Positions 14,485 through 23,637 of a stretch of DNA of 25,404 bases are shown piece after piece. The translations under genes were made by a program, and so were the position numbers. Below the pieces are notes generated by a model. That model was not told where the DNA came from. It saw only the letters and a program-made list of their open reading frames with translations, and searched no databases. Within the stretch, counting starts at the first letter, position 1. Every line of letters starts with the position of its first letter. Source of the stretch: CAZGSG01 sp964528095 (GTDB taxonomy: Bacteria; Bacteroidota; Bacteroidia; Chitinophagales; Chitinophagaceae); NCBI GenBank assembly GCA_964528095.1, contig CAZGSG010000054.1, forward strand, positions 1 to 25,404, written 5' to 3'.

Positions 14485-14937
14485 GTGGCGTACGAGAATA
14501 ACGACAAGAAAATGGAAAGTATTTACAGCAAAAGAATTCGTGCTGGTAAAAGAAGAACTTATTTTTTTGATGTAAGAGCTACCAGGGGTAACGACTACTA
14601 CCTGACCATTACAGAAAGCCGCAAGCGTTTTGATGACAATGGATACGACAGGCATAAAGTGTTTCTTTATAAAGAAGATTTTAATAAATTCATTAAGGCA
14701 TTAGGAGAAGCGGTTGATTATGTAAAAACTGAATTGATGCCTGATTTTAATTTTGATGCATACAATCATGATGAAATAGCAGAAAACGAAGGTGAAGGAA
14801 TGGAGAGCTCAGATAATACAACTGTATCATCATCACCCGTGGTAGAAAAAGAAGAACGTGAACCAGTAGAAGAAGTAACCGTGACGGCAAGTTCATCTGC
14901 CTCTACCGCTTCCAATGAAGAAGTAGATAAATGGTAA
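14485..14937 (+). CDS. PUR-family (DUF3276) DNA/RNA-binding protein
   Basis: This 150-residue protein carries the conserved DUF3276/PUR block found throughout Bacteroidota: SKRIRAGKRRTYFFDVRATR (about 15-34), NDYYLTITESRKRF, and the closing YKEDFNKFIKALGEAVDYVK. PUR repeats bind single-stranded nucleic acids. Residues from about 105 onward form an acidic, Ser/Thr-rich disordered tail (many Glu and Val, VVEKEEREPVEEV). The start is a GTG at 14485, with ATG 14512 as the alternative; GTG is chosen because the MAYENNDKKMESIY opening looks like relatives as I remember them. It has its own promoter and a strong terminator, so it is monocistronic. Its role in the cell is poorly known. Confidence 0.86.
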   Translation: MAYENNDKKMESIYSKRIRAGKRRTYFFDVRATRGNDYYLTITESRKRFDDNGYDRHKVFLYKEDFNKFIKALGEAVDYVKTELMPDFNFDAYNHDEIAENEGEGMESSDNTTVSSSPVVEKEEREPVEEVTVTASSSASTASNEEVDKW

Positions 14938-14954
14938 TCCCGCATATTGAATTG

Positions 14955-14988
14955 AAAGCCCCGCTATTTACGTAGCGGGGCTTTTTTT
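14955..14988 (+). terminator. Strong Rho-independent terminator after the PUR-like gene
   Basis: A perfect 12-bp GC-rich stem (14955-14966 with 14973-14984), a 6-nt loop and a T run to 14988. It also separates the convergent ltaE operon. Confidence 0.93.
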
Positions 14989-15054
14989 ATCGGGAATATT
15001 ATTCAGCGTATTTAAGAAGCCTCGGTAATCATTTCTTTGTGCCCGTGCATCCCT

Positions 15055-15417
15055 TTATTTCATTGCCAGCAATTTAGATTGAAGTCCGGGATTAGGTATT
15101 GCACCTGGCGCAGATGTTTTAAGCTCACCCGTCCACGAGTTGGGCATATTGAACTGTTTCATATCGGGAATTATGCAGGCCATATTGTCCTGTGGAAGAT
15201 TGATGACATGACTATCGGTGTTATTTTTTGCTATCAGGGCTTGAAATTGTTCAGCGGTTATAGCAGGACGATTTTGTTGTATAACGGGTTTTATCTGTTT
15301 GCGTTTTTCGTTCAAAAGATCATCAATCCTTTTTTGAATACCAGGCAATTCATTTTCCTGGCAGGATACAGTTCCAACAACAAGTATCCCGGCTACTGCT
15401 AATAGTAATTTCATCAT
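15055..15417 (-). CDS. Hypothetical small lipoprotein
   Basis: This 120-residue protein has a lipoprotein signal peptide with lipobox VGTVSC (lipidated Cys19), followed by QENELPGIQ and a helical, charged segment (KRIDDLLNEKRKQIKP). The C-terminal half is rich in Pro and Asn with one further cysteine. Either of two consecutive ATG codons could be the start; the outer is given. I do not recognise a family. It starts 30 bases after the pgi stop on the same strand and so may be the third gene of the ltaE-pgi unit, without an obvious functional link. Confidence 0.7.
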   Translation of the reverse strand: MMKLLLAVAGILVVGTVSCQENELPGIQKRIDDLLNEKRKQIKPVIQQNRPAITAEQFQALIAKNNTDSHVINLPQDNMACIIPDMKQFNMPNSWTGELKTSAPGAIPNPGLQSKLLAMK

Positions 15418-15447
15418 AAATGTCGTTTTAGTGTTCTGAAAATACGA

Positions 15448-17100
15448 TTATTTTTTCACCTTTTTCCACGCATTTACCAGTCCATTGGTAGATGAATCAT
15501 GACCGTCCACCTTTTCGTCCTGTAGCAATTCTGGCAGGATCCTGCCAGCCAGTTGTTTGCCTAATTCAACACCCCACTGATCGAAGCTGAAAATATTCCA
15601 TATAATGCCTTGTGTAAAAATCTTGTGCTCATACAGCGCAGTGAGCTGCCCAAGGGTATAAGGCGTTATTTTCTTTACCAGGAATGAATTGGTTGGCTTG
15701 TTGCCAGCAAAAACTTTATAAGGCAATAAGCGAGAGACCTGTTCAGCCGTTAACCCCTGTTGTTCCAGTTCTTTTTGTGCTTCGTCCTCAGATTTTCCAT
15801 TCATCAGTGCTTCTGTTTGAGCAAAAAAATTGGAAAGGAGTTTGGGATGATGATCTCCTATTGGGTTATGAGATTGCGCTGGCGCGATAAAATCGCAGGG
15901 GATAAGAGGTGTGCCCTGGTGAATAAGCTGGTAGAACGCATGCTGCCCGTTGGTACCGGGTTCGCCCCAGATGATAGGGCCTGTGCTGTATTCGGTAGCC
16001 TCGCCATTGCGGTCAATACTCTTGCCATTGCTTTCCATATTACCCTGTTGGAAGTAGGCAGCAAAACGATGCATATACTGATCATAGGGCAGAATAGCTT
16101 CGCTTTGTGACCCAAAGAAATTGGTATACCAGAGACCCGCAAGGGCCATCAGCACGGGTATGTTCTTATCGAAAGGGGTGTTACGGAAATGATTGTCTGT
16201 AGCATGAGCGCCTTTTAGCATTTGTTCGAAATTGGCATAGCCAATGCTAAGGCCAATCGACAGGCCTATCGCACTCCAGAGTGAATAACGACCTCCAACC
16301 CAATCCCAAAATTCAAACATGTTCTTTTTATCAATGCCAAATTTCACGACCTCCTTTTCATTGGTTGATAAGGCGGCGAAATGTTTGGCTACATGTGCCT
16401 TGTCTTTTGCTTTTTTCAGGAACCAATCTCTTGCGGTATGGGCATTGGTCATTGTTTCCTGCGTGGTAAAAGTTTTTGATGCAATCAGGAATAATGTTCG
16501 TTCAGGCTTTATTTTTTTTAGTGTCTCGGCTATATGTGTGCCATCCACGTTTGAAACAAAAAAGCTCTCGATGTCTTCAACTTTATATGGCTTTAGCGCC
16601 TCGGTTACCATCAACGGTCCCAGATCACTTCCGCCGATGCCGATGTTGACAATATACTTTATTCGCTTGCCGGTATATCCCCTGTGTTCGCCACTGTGTA
16701 CCTGGTCACAAAAGGTTTTCATTTTACGCAGCACTTTTTTCACCAATGGCATTACATCATTGCCTTCTGAGTATACCGGTTGTTTGGAAAAATTGCGCAA
16801 AGCAATATGTAACACCGACCGATGCTCTGTTTCATTGATGAGGTCGCCATCGAACATGGCGGTAGTGGCTTCTTTTAGTTTACACTCTGTTGCAAGGTTC
16901 AACAGCAACGCCATTGTTTTATCATTGATGATGTTCTTTGAATAGTCAAAAAGAATATCATCATACTGAATATGCATTTTATCGAAGCGCTGTGGATCGT
17001 TCGCAAAAAGATCTTTCATTTTTGCAGTACGCATTTCTGCAAAATGTTCCTGCAATGACTTCCATGCCTGGGTTGTGGTTGGATTGATCCTTGGGAGCAT
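15448..17100 (-). CDS. pgi: Glucose-6-phosphate isomerase
   Basis: This 550-residue enzyme interconverts glucose 6-phosphate and fructose 6-phosphate in glycolysis and gluconeogenesis, in the cytosol. Length equals the E. coli-type enzyme. The phosphate-binding loop GIGGSDLGP is at 154-162, and the family signature region WVGGRYSLWSAIGLS is at 267-281. Catalytic residues align as Glu356 (GNMESNGK), His387 (GTNGQHAF) and Lys515 (WGVELGKQLA). All key residues are present. It starts 8 bases after the ltaE stop, so the two are co-transcribed. The start ATG is at 17100, with no competing upstream ATG in a good position. Confidence 0.97.
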   Translation of the reverse strand: MLPRINPTTTQAWKSLQEHFAEMRTAKMKDLFANDPQRFDKMHIQYDDILFDYSKNIINDKTMALLLNLATECKLKEATTAMFDGDLINETEHRSVLHIALRNFSKQPVYSEGNDVMPLVKKVLRKMKTFCDQVHSGEHRGYTGKRIKYIVNIGIGGSDLGPLMVTEALKPYKVEDIESFFVSNVDGTHIAETLKKIKPERTLFLIASKTFTTQETMTNAHTARDWFLKKAKDKAHVAKHFAALSTNEKEVVKFGIDKKNMFEFWDWVGGRYSLWSAIGLSIGLSIGYANFEQMLKGAHATDNHFRNTPFDKNIPVLMALAGLWYTNFFGSQSEAILPYDQYMHRFAAYFQQGNMESNGKSIDRNGEATEYSTGPIIWGEPGTNGQHAFYQLIHQGTPLIPCDFIAPAQSHNPIGDHHPKLLSNFFAQTEALMNGKSEDEAQKELEQQGLTAEQVSRLLPYKVFAGNKPTNSFLVKKITPYTLGQLTALYEHKIFTQGIIWNIFSFDQWGVELGKQLAGRILPELLQDEKVDGHDSSTNGLVNAWKKVKK

Positions 17101-17108
17101 AATGTATA

Positions 17109-18125
17109 TTATAATTTATTAAAAATATCGATGGTTTTACTGGTCATTTCTTCACTGATATCCAAATGTACAACGAGCCGTACGCGATCGGGAGCTATTG
17201 CATAAGCAAGTACCCGGTGCTCTTTCAATTTGGCGACAAGCGCGGGAGCTGTTATTGAGTCATCCAGTTCGAAAATGATAATATTGGTTTCAACGGGCAG
17301 CACCATTTTAACAAATGGTCTTTTTGCGATCGCCTCTCCCAGTTGCCGGGCATGTAAATGATCTTCTTTTAATCTATCGATATTATTTTTCAACGCATAG
17401 ATACCCGCCGCCGCAAGGAAGCCGGCCTGTCGCATTCCGCCACCAAAAATCTTACGAACCCTGCGGGCTTTTTTTATAAGGTCTTTTTTACCTAATAAAA
17501 GGCTTCCAACGGGGCAGCCGAGGCTTTTGCTCAGGCAGATGGAAATACTGTCAAATACTTCTCCATATTGAAGCGCTGTCTCATTCTTCGCCACCATGGC
17601 ATTCCACAGGCGGGCGCCATCCAGGTGCAATGGTAGTCCGTTTTGTATACAGACCTGCCGGATCTTTTTTATTTCTTCAAAATCATAACAGCTGCCTCCA
17701 CCCCGGTTACTTGTATTTTCAAGACAGACCAGGCTTGTATGCGCGCGATGCACATCGTCAGGGTTAATTGCCGCCACTACCTGGGCCGCCGTTATCCTGC
17801 CTTTATCACCATACAGTAATTTGACAGAAGCTCCGGCGTTGAAGGCAATGCCTCCGCCTTCGTATTGATATATATGCGCGCTTTCGTCACAGATCACTTC
17901 GTCTCCTGGCTGCGTATGGCATTTGATCGCTATCTGGTTGGTCATTGTGCCCGATGGGCAGTAAATGGCTGCTTCCATTCCAAACATGTTCGCCGCCAGT
18001 TGCTCTAATTCATTAATGGAAGGGTCTTCGCTAAACACATCATCGCCCACGTTGGCAGTCATCATAACATTCAGCATGGCAGGAGAGGGTTTGGTCACGG
18101 TATCGGACCTGAAATCGATCAGCAT
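17109..18125 (-). CDS. ltaE: Low-specificity threonine aldolase
   Basis: This 338-residue PLP enzyme of fold type I cleaves threonine (and usually allo-threonine) to glycine and acetaldehyde. The opening FRSDTVTKPSPAML is the family hallmark. His84 (DESAHIYQYEGG) would stack on the cofactor, Asp169 (HLDGARLWNA) binds the pyridine nitrogen, and Lys200 (SICLSKSLGCPVGS) forms the Schiff base. FGGGMRQAGFLAAAG follows at the expected place. It is the first gene of the ltaE-pgi unit on the minus strand and is divergent from the sensor kinase gene, about 100 bases away. It likely serves glycine supply or threonine breakdown. Confidence 0.95.
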   Translation of the reverse strand: MLIDFRSDTVTKPSPAMLNVMMTANVGDDVFSEDPSINELEQLAANMFGMEAAIYCPSGTMTNQIAIKCHTQPGDEVICDESAHIYQYEGGGIAFNAGASVKLLYGDKGRITAAQVVAAINPDDVHRAHTSLVCLENTSNRGGGSCYDFEEIKKIRQVCIQNGLPLHLDGARLWNAMVAKNETALQYGEVFDSISICLSKSLGCPVGSLLLGKKDLIKKARRVRKIFGGGMRQAGFLAAAGIYALKNNIDRLKEDHLHARQLGEAIAKRPFVKMVLPVETNIIIFELDDSITAPALVAKLKEHRVLAYAIAPDRVRLVVHLDISEEMTSKTIDIFNKL

Positions 18126-18226
18126 GTAAAGGAATTTAATTGCAATATAATCAGTTCACTACGGAAAATAAGCAGTTTGCGAAGCCGGTTACAGAAAATG
18201 CGCCCTATTTATTAATTTGGTACCCT

Positions 18227-19393
18227 ATGGCCGAGCCTAGTTTTTTTCAGATTATACTCATCCTTTTATCCTGCATTTTGGTTGCATTGGCAGGATTATA
18301 CCTGCTGGCTAATTTTGGGCGGCTTTTCAGGGGAGTGATCCGCAATGAATTACTCCGGAAAAATGTAGCTGCCTGGTTGACTATCTTTTGTTTTGCCCTC
18401 GCAGTAGCACCAATCATGGGAGAATTTTTCAGGGCTGTAATGAAGCAGGGTTGGTTAGTAGCCATAGCCGGACAGATGCTGATTGTTACACTCGATACTT
18501 TAGTTGTTTTTAATAGTGCCAGGCTGGTATCAGTCAGCAAAAAAGTAAAACGGCTGTCTTTTGGGAAACAAAAGATACTGGTGATGATAACTATTGTAAT
18601 TACAACACTGATAGTAAATCAGCTGACATTTTATATCCTCAACGATTATAAGCTGCGGGATGCCAAATACTCTGCCCTGTACAGTATCTACTTCAGCAGT
18701 GCTACGGGAATGGTTTATATAATGGTAAGTTATCTTGACCTGGAACGGAAAAGAAGGTTTGATGAGAAGGAACTGGAGCTGAGCCGGCTGCGGGAGTTAA
18801 AAACAAAAGCGGAACTGGATGCACTTCACTCTAAGGTCAATCCTCATTTTTTATACAATGCGCTTAATTCCATTGCAGACCTGTCAATTACCGATGGAAA
18901 GAAGGCAAGGAAAATGACAATTGCGCTGGCAGATCTTTTTAGATACAGTATCAACTATAGTAATAATAATTATACAACAGTAAAGGAAGAACTGGAAATG
19001 GCTGAAGTGTACCTGGAGATTGAAAAGATCAGGTTTGAAGACCAGCTTAATTATACGATCTCCGCGGATCCGGCAACAGATCATTACCTGGTGCCACGTT
19101 TTGTGCTGCAGCCCCTGGTTGAGAACGCAGTCAAACATGGGCTTAAAACAACAGGACAACTTACGTTTATCAAACTGGAAATAAAAAAGCATGAAAATGG
19201 CCTGGTAATGACTATAATCGATAATGGGCCACCATTTGAAGAAGAGCTAAGGCCTGGTTATGGGGTGAAAAGTGTGTATGACAAACTGGATCTTCTTTTT
19301 CCGGATGACTATGAAATACGCTTTATCAACTCCCCGGAAAAGCTGGTATCGGTGTATATAAAAAAACTAATGAAGAATGAACCAGGTATTTAA
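18227..19393 (+). CDS. LytS/YehU-type sensor histidine kinase
   Basis: This 388-residue membrane kinase has about five transmembrane helices (roughly 5-28, 48-68, 77-100, 115-138 and 148-170), a short linker helix, and a His_kinase domain with NPHFLYNALNS holding the phosphorylated His207. The ATPase lobe shows the N box LQPLVENAVKHG (295-306), DNGPPFEE (G1) and GYGVKSV (G2). There is no separate extracellular sensor domain, so the signal may be sensed within the membrane. The ATG at 18227 is chosen because the frame upstream to 18140 is polar, nearly touches ltaE and leaves no promoter space. It overlaps the response-regulator gene by 17 bases, so they form one unit. Confidence 0.9.
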   Translation: MAEPSFFQIILILLSCILVALAGLYLLANFGRLFRGVIRNELLRKNVAAWLTIFCFALAVAPIMGEFFRAVMKQGWLVAIAGQMLIVTLDTLVVFNSARLVSVSKKVKRLSFGKQKILVMITIVITTLIVNQLTFYILNDYKLRDAKYSALYSIYFSSATGMVYIMVSYLDLERKRRFDEKELELSRLRELKTKAELDALHSKVNPHFLYNALNSIADLSITDGKKARKMTIALADLFRYSINYSNNNYTTVKEELEMAEVYLEIEKIRFEDQLNYTISADPATDHYLVPRFVLQPLVENAVKHGLKTTGQLTFIKLEIKKHENGLVMTIIDNGPPFEEELRPGYGVKSVYDKLDLLFPDDYEIRFINSPEKLVSVYIKKLMKNEPGI

Positions 19394-20141
19394 AGCCATC
19401 GTCATCGATGATGAGCCCGCTGCACGAAGACTGATAAAAAATCTTCTGCAAGAACATGCGGCAACAATAGAAGTAATCGCGGAGGCGGGAAACGGGAGGG
19501 AGGCCATACAGCAAATAGAGGAATTGCAGCCAGACCTGATATTTCTTGATATCCAGATGCCGGACCTTACCGGTTTTGAAGTAATTGAAAAGCTGACCAG
19601 GAAACCAAATATCATTTTTACCACGGCGTATGAACAATATGCATTAAAAGCGTTTGAAAATTTTTCGATCGACTACCTGTTAAAGCCAATTAAGGAAGAA
19701 CGATTATTACAAAGCATTCAAAAACTAAAACAATTTGGAAAGCTGAACAATACGATTGATATAAACGGGCTGCAGGAAATTATCCGGCAATTGCATAAAC
19801 CTCAGAAGGCAACGGCGCTGCCGATCAAGACAGGAGACCGGATCGTATTACTGCGATTTGAAAATATCTCGTATTTAGAAGCGCAGGATAAGTACGTTTA
19901 TATTTATACTGTTGATGGACAAAAATATTTAACGGATCAATCACTGTCCGCTCTTACGGAAAAGCTTCCTGCTCAATTCTACCGCATCCAGAAGTCTTAT
20001 ATTATTAATAAGGAGAAAATAAAGGAGATGCACCGTCATTTTAATGGACGTTATCTTTTCTTAATGGACGACAAGTCAGGTACTAAACTAACTTCCGGGC
20101 GTACTTACCACGATGAGATCAAGGCGGAATTTGGCATTTAG
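19377..20141 (+). CDS. LytTR-family response regulator
   Basis: This 254-residue protein has an N-terminal receiver domain (about 5-120) with acidic pocket DDE (11-13), phosphoacceptor Asp58 (IFLDIQMPDLTG), the switch threonine in FTTAYEQYALKAF and the conserved Lys103 (LLKPIKEE). The C-terminal LytTR DNA-binding domain runs from about 150 to 250 (ISYLEAQDKYVYIYTVDG, FYRIQKSYIINKEKI). It is translated with the sensor kinase through a 17-base overlap. The nearest downstream gene encodes an outer-membrane barrel protein whose upstream region has two LytTR-like boxes, so that gene is the likely target. Confidence 0.95.
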   Translation: MNQVFKAIVIDDEPAARRLIKNLLQEHAATIEVIAEAGNGREAIQQIEELQPDLIFLDIQMPDLTGFEVIEKLTRKPNIIFTTAYEQYALKAFENFSIDYLLKPIKEERLLQSIQKLKQFGKLNNTIDINGLQEIIRQLHKPQKATALPIKTGDRIVLLRFENISYLEAQDKYVYIYTVDGQKYLTDQSLSALTEKLPAQFYRIQKSYIINKEKIKEMHRHFNGRYLFLMDDKSGTKLTSGRTYHDEIKAEFGI

Positions 20142-20334
20142 CCTGCTGTAAGACAGGTTTCCTGCGCCGGCATCTTTCCCGATAGCTCCAATTAATGATC
20201 GGCCCCAGCTCCGGCATTGCCTTCAACAAAGAGCTAATTGCCATTGAAATGTCGGATTGCCCGTTTATCCCAAAAGCTTTACTTACTGTAACCTGTTTTC
20301 CAAACCTGCGTCCAACTACGGAAGTTAATCATCC

Positions 20335-20405
20335 GGCCGTTCATCATTAAAAGAGGCCGTTTATTTTAAAACAATGTTCTTGGCAATGCAAAGTACCTAT
20401 CTTTG
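20335..20405 (+). promoter_or_regulatory. Candidate LytTR binding boxes and promoter of the outer-membrane gene
   Basis: GGCCGTTCAT (20335-20344) and GGCCGTTTAT (20355-20364) form a direct repeat of period 20. Bases 2-10 of each fit the published LytTR consensus [TA][AC][CA]GTTN[AG][TG] in 8 of 9 positions; the known gap is 12-13 bp, here 11. A -7 element TATCTTTG follows at 20398-20405, with no good -33 element, as expected of an activator-dependent promoter. The gene starts at 20454. Confidence 0.62.
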
Positions 20406-20453
20406 AACTGTAATCACTAACAACAAGTACTAAAATTAATAAATACGTTGAAA

Positions 20454-22901
20454 ATGAGAAAGTTAAGAAATTTAATGCTGCTGGCTTTTAGCATTTTGTC
20501 GCTCTCCGGCTTTGCGCAGGGGGTAAATGGCAAGATCAAGGGCTCCGTAATTGACGGCAGCACCAAAACCATCGAATCTGCAACCATCACCCTTTTAAGG
20601 GCAAAAGACTCTTCTGTTGCCAAGATGAGCGTGGCTGATAAATCCGGCAATTTTGCCTTTGACAACATTGTTTTCGGCAAATACCTGGTTTCCATTTCTG
20701 CTATTGGTCACGAGACCGGTTACTCAGAAACCGTTGAATTAAGCGAATCTAATTCTGCTGTTGTATTAAAGACGATTGAATTGATACCAGTAGCTAAAAC
20801 TGTTACGGGTGTTACTGTAACAGCAAAAAAGCCGTTGATTGAACAAAAGCCAGGTAAAATGGTGATGAATGTAGATGCTTCTCCTACGAATTCCGGATTG
20901 AACGTACTCGAATTGCTGGAAAAAGCACCAGGTGTTTCTGTAGACAATGATGGAAATATCAGTCTTAAAGGAAAACAGGGAGTAATGATCCTGATTGATG
21001 GCAAACAGACTTACCTGAGCGGAGCCGATCTCGCTACTTTATTGAAAAGCATGCAGAGTAATAACCTTGATCAACTGGAGATCATGACCAATCCGCCTGC
21101 AAAGTATGATGCGGCCGGTAATTCAGGGATCATTAATATAAAAACGAAAAAGAGTGTAATAAAAGGAAGCAATGGTAATACCAACCTTAGCTACACGCAG
21201 GGTAAGTACGCAAGACTGAATGGAGGTGTAAACCTGAACTACCGCAATAATAAGCTGAATGTATTCGGTGGTTATAATATTGGTAACTACCAGGGATTTA
21301 ATAGGCTGGTGCTTAGCCGCAAATTTTATGATAATGGGGTATTAGACGGTTCTTCCGACCAGGTGTCCAGGCCTGCATTCAAAGGTGTTTATAATAATGT
21401 GAAAGCAGGAGTTGATTATTACTTTTCAAAAAAAGATATTATCGGGTTTGTAGTGAATGGTAATTTTAGCCATGGAGATGAAGGCCCCGAAAGTGTATCT
21501 AATTTAAGAGATGCATCAGGTAATATAACCTCTATATTGAGGTCATGGAGCGACAATACAAAGAAATTTGCAGGCATTACAACAAATTTTAATTACAAAC
21601 ATACTTTTGATTCTACAGGAAGGGAGATCAGTGCTGATGTGGACTACGCTAATTATACGAATAGAAATAACACGCTTCTTACCACAAAAACCTATGACGA
21701 GAATGATAATGATAAATTTCGGGATGTGGCATTGAAGGGAAATATCCCATCCGATATCAATATTTACAGCGGTAAAGTAGATTATGTTCATCCTTTCAAA
21801 AGTGGTTTAAAATTGGAGGCTGGTTTGAAAACCAGTTTTGTAAAAACAGATAACCAGGTTAGTTACCTGCGTAATGCGGGTAGTGGCTGGATACCTGATG
21901 ATCGCAGCAATCATTTTGTGTACGATGAAAATATCAATGCAGCATATACAACTTTTTCAAAGACCATAAAAAAATGGGAGCTTATTGCAGGTCTTCGGTT
22001 AGAAAACACTATTTCAAAAGGACACCAGGTTAGCAATGATTCTACTTCTAAAAGAAACTATACCAACCTTTTTCCAAACCTTGGCGTGGGATACAATGCA
22101 AATGAGAATAACCAATTCAATGTGAGTTACAGCCGCCGTGTCAGACGTCCTGACTATGAAAGCCTGAATCCATTTGTATTCTTTTTAGATTCACTTACAT
22201 ATGGACAGGGTAACCCGTACCTGCAACCCCAATTCACTAACAATATTGAGGTGAGTCATACTTTCAGAAGATTCCTGACCACTACAATCAATTACAGCAA
22301 AACCAATGATATCATTACGGAATTGCTGAAACAGGATACTGAGAAGAAGATCACTTACCAGACTAAAGAGAACTTCAGCACAATGCAACAGCTCGGGTTA
22401 GCGGTAATGGCGAATTTCCAGGTAAAAAAATGGTGGAGTGTGAATATCTATACCAACGTTTTTAATAATCATTATAAGGGGCTATATGAGCTGGTGCCTG
22501 TTGATATCCAGTTTACAAGCTTTATGGGCAATATGACCAATAGTTTTGCCATGGGTAAAGGATGGAACGCGGAAGTGAGTGGTTGGTACCGTAGCAAATC
22601 GGCGGAAGGTTTACTGGTCGCTAATCCAATGTGGGCAGTTAACAGTGCCATTTCCAAACAAATCCTGAAAAAGAAGGGAACAGTGAAACTCGGGGTACGT
22701 GATATATTCTTTACACAACAATTTAGCGGATATGCCAGGTATGCAGATGTGGATGTGGATATTGCAAGTAAAAGGGATAGCCGCCAGTTCAATCTTAGTT
22801 TCACCTACCGTTTTGGCAAGACCAATATAGCTCCAGCGCGCAGGAAAACAGGCGGTGCTTCAGATGAACAAAACAGGGTTAATACAGGAGGGGGCAACTA
22901 A
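20454..22901 (+). CDS. Outer-membrane beta-barrel protein (TonB-receptor-like, OMP_b-brl_3 type)
   Basis: This 815-residue protein carries a signal peptide (1-21, SGFAQ), then a carboxypeptidase-regulatory-like domain (about 26-110, GKIKGSVIDGSTKTIESATI). A TonB plug-like domain (about 120-240) follows, with VLELLEKAPGVSVDNDGNIS, MILIDGKQTYLSG and the PPAKYDAAGNSGIINIKTKK stretch. The C-terminal barrel has many aromatic strands and the conserved SYSRRVRRPDYESLNPF and YGQGNPYLQPQFTNNIE. This domain order is the outer membrane beta-barrel protein family of Bacteroidota; it has no partner SusD gene here, so glycan uptake is not indicated. The start is the ATG at 20454; a TTG two codons earlier is also in frame. 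It is probably controlled by the LytTR pair upstream. Confidence 0.88.
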   Translation: MRKLRNLMLLAFSILSLSGFAQGVNGKIKGSVIDGSTKTIESATITLLRAKDSSVAKMSVADKSGNFAFDNIVFGKYLVSISAIGHETGYSETVELSESNSAVVLKTIELIPVAKTVTGVTVTAKKPLIEQKPGKMVMNVDASPTNSGLNVLELLEKAPGVSVDNDGNISLKGKQGVMILIDGKQTYLSGADLATLLKSMQSNNLDQLEIMTNPPAKYDAAGNSGIINIKTKKSVIKGSNGNTNLSYTQGKYARLNGGVNLNYRNNKLNVFGGYNIGNYQGFNRLVLSRKFYDNGVLDGSSDQVSRPAFKGVYNNVKAGVDYYFSKKDIIGFVVNGNFSHGDEGPESVSNLRDASGNITSILRSWSDNTKKFAGITTNFNYKHTFDSTGREISADVDYANYTNRNNTLLTTKTYDENDNDKFRDVALKGNIPSDINIYSGKVDYVHPFKSGLKLEAGLKTSFVKTDNQVSYLRNAGSGWIPDDRSNHFVYDENINAAYTTFSKTIKKWELIAGLRLENTISKGHQVSNDSTSKRNYTNLFPNLGVGYNANENNQFNVSYSRRVRRPDYESLNPFVFFLDSLTYGQGNPYLQPQFTNNIEVSHTFRRFLTTTINYSKTNDIITELLKQDTEKKITYQTKENFSTMQQLGLAVMANFQVKKWWSVNIYTNVFNNHYKGLYELVPVDIQFTSFMGNMTNSFAMGKGWNAEVSGWYRSKSAEGLLVANPMWAVNSAISKQILKKKGTVKLGVRDIFFTQQFSGYARYADVDVDIASKRDSRQFNLSFTYRFGKTNIAPARRKTGGASDEQNRVNTGGGN

Positions 22902-22968
22902 CCGGATCTAACTACCATTAACATAGCCATAGAAAATTCAAAACTTTTAGTTTTCTCATCGTGAACGG

Positions 22969-22990
22969 GGCCTGCATAGTAATGCAGGCC
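22969..22990 (+). terminator. Hairpin after the barrel gene, probable terminator
   Basis: GGCCTGCAT (22969-22977) pairs perfectly with ATGCAGGCC (22982-22990) across the loop AGTA. The following bases TTACCGTTTA are only weakly T-rich, so efficiency is uncertain. Confidence 0.55.
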
Positions 22991-23038
22991 TTACCGTTTA
23001 AAGCAGAGTGGCCACGTCAATTTCCTGCAAGTAAAAGC

Positions 23039-23069
23039 TTTCAGTCTTTCAAAAACAATCTTACATTTG
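23039..23069 (+). promoter_or_regulatory. Promoter of yajQ
   Basis: TACATTTG at 23062-23069 fits the -7 consensus, with TTTC at 23039-23042 (one mismatch to TTTG) and a 19-bp spacer. The start codon follows at 23107. Confidence 0.6.
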
Positions 23070-23106
23070 AGGCTCAACTTTTTATTCATCAGCAAAAAAG
23101 AATAGT

Positions 23107-23598
23107 ATGCCCTCATTTGATATTGTCAGTAAGGTAGACGCGCAGGCATTAGATAATGCCGTAAACGTTGTCAATAAAGAAATCACCAACCGGTATGATT
23201 TTAAAGGATCGCATGTGGTGATCAGCCTGGATAAAAAAGAGTTCAAACTGAACATTGAAACAGATGACGACATGAAGATGCGGCAACTGCTGGATGTGCT
23301 GATCAGCAGGGCGCACAAACAGGGTATAGCGCCGGAAGCATTTGATCTTTCCAAGGAGGGGCATCAAAGTGGTAAGGTTTGGAAAAAGCAGGTAGAAGTC
23401 AGGAATGGCTTACGCCAGGAAGACGCGAAAAAGATCGTTAAGCAGATCAAAGATGCCGGTTTCAAGGTGCAGGCATCGATCAATGATGATATAGTGAGAG
23501 TGACAGGAAAAAAGATAGACGACCTGCAGGAGATCATACAGGCATCCAAGGCCTGGGATCTGGGTATTCCGCTTCAGTACGAGAACATGCGTTCATAA
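23107..23598 (+). CDS. yajQ: YajQ-family nucleotide-binding protein
   Basis: This 163-residue protein is full length for the YajQ family. The opening PSFDIVSKVDAQALDNAVN, the segment ITNRYDFKGSHVVISLDKK (about 26-44) and the GKKIDDLQEIIQ end segment are family hallmarks of its two ferredoxin-like halves. YajQ proteins bind nucleotides or RNA, and some bind cyclic di-GMP and act as co-regulators (XC_3703 of Xanthomonas). Whether this one does so cannot be read from the sequence. It is cytosolic and monocistronic with its own promoter. No clear terminator follows at once; the nearest is at 23796-23866. Confidence 0.95.
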   Translation: MPSFDIVSKVDAQALDNAVNVVNKEITNRYDFKGSHVVISLDKKEFKLNIETDDDMKMRQLLDVLISRAHKQGIAPEAFDLSKEGHQSGKVWKKQVEVRNGLRQEDAKKIVKQIKDAGFKVQASINDDIVRVTGKKIDDLQEIIQASKAWDLGIPLQYENMRS

Positions 23599-23637
23599 GC
23601 TGTGCATATCTCCGGGTTTTTCCAGATTCAGTCACTA

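Noticed and set aside
16319..16945. 208-codon plus-strand open frame inside pgi
   Set aside because: It is antisense to a complete, clearly identified pgi with all catalytic residues; the open frame is a by-product of codon use.
18140..18226. Longer N-terminus for the sensor kinase
   Set aside because: The extra 29 residues are polar, almost touch the ltaE start and leave no room for divergent promoters; ATG 18227 begins directly before the first membrane helix.
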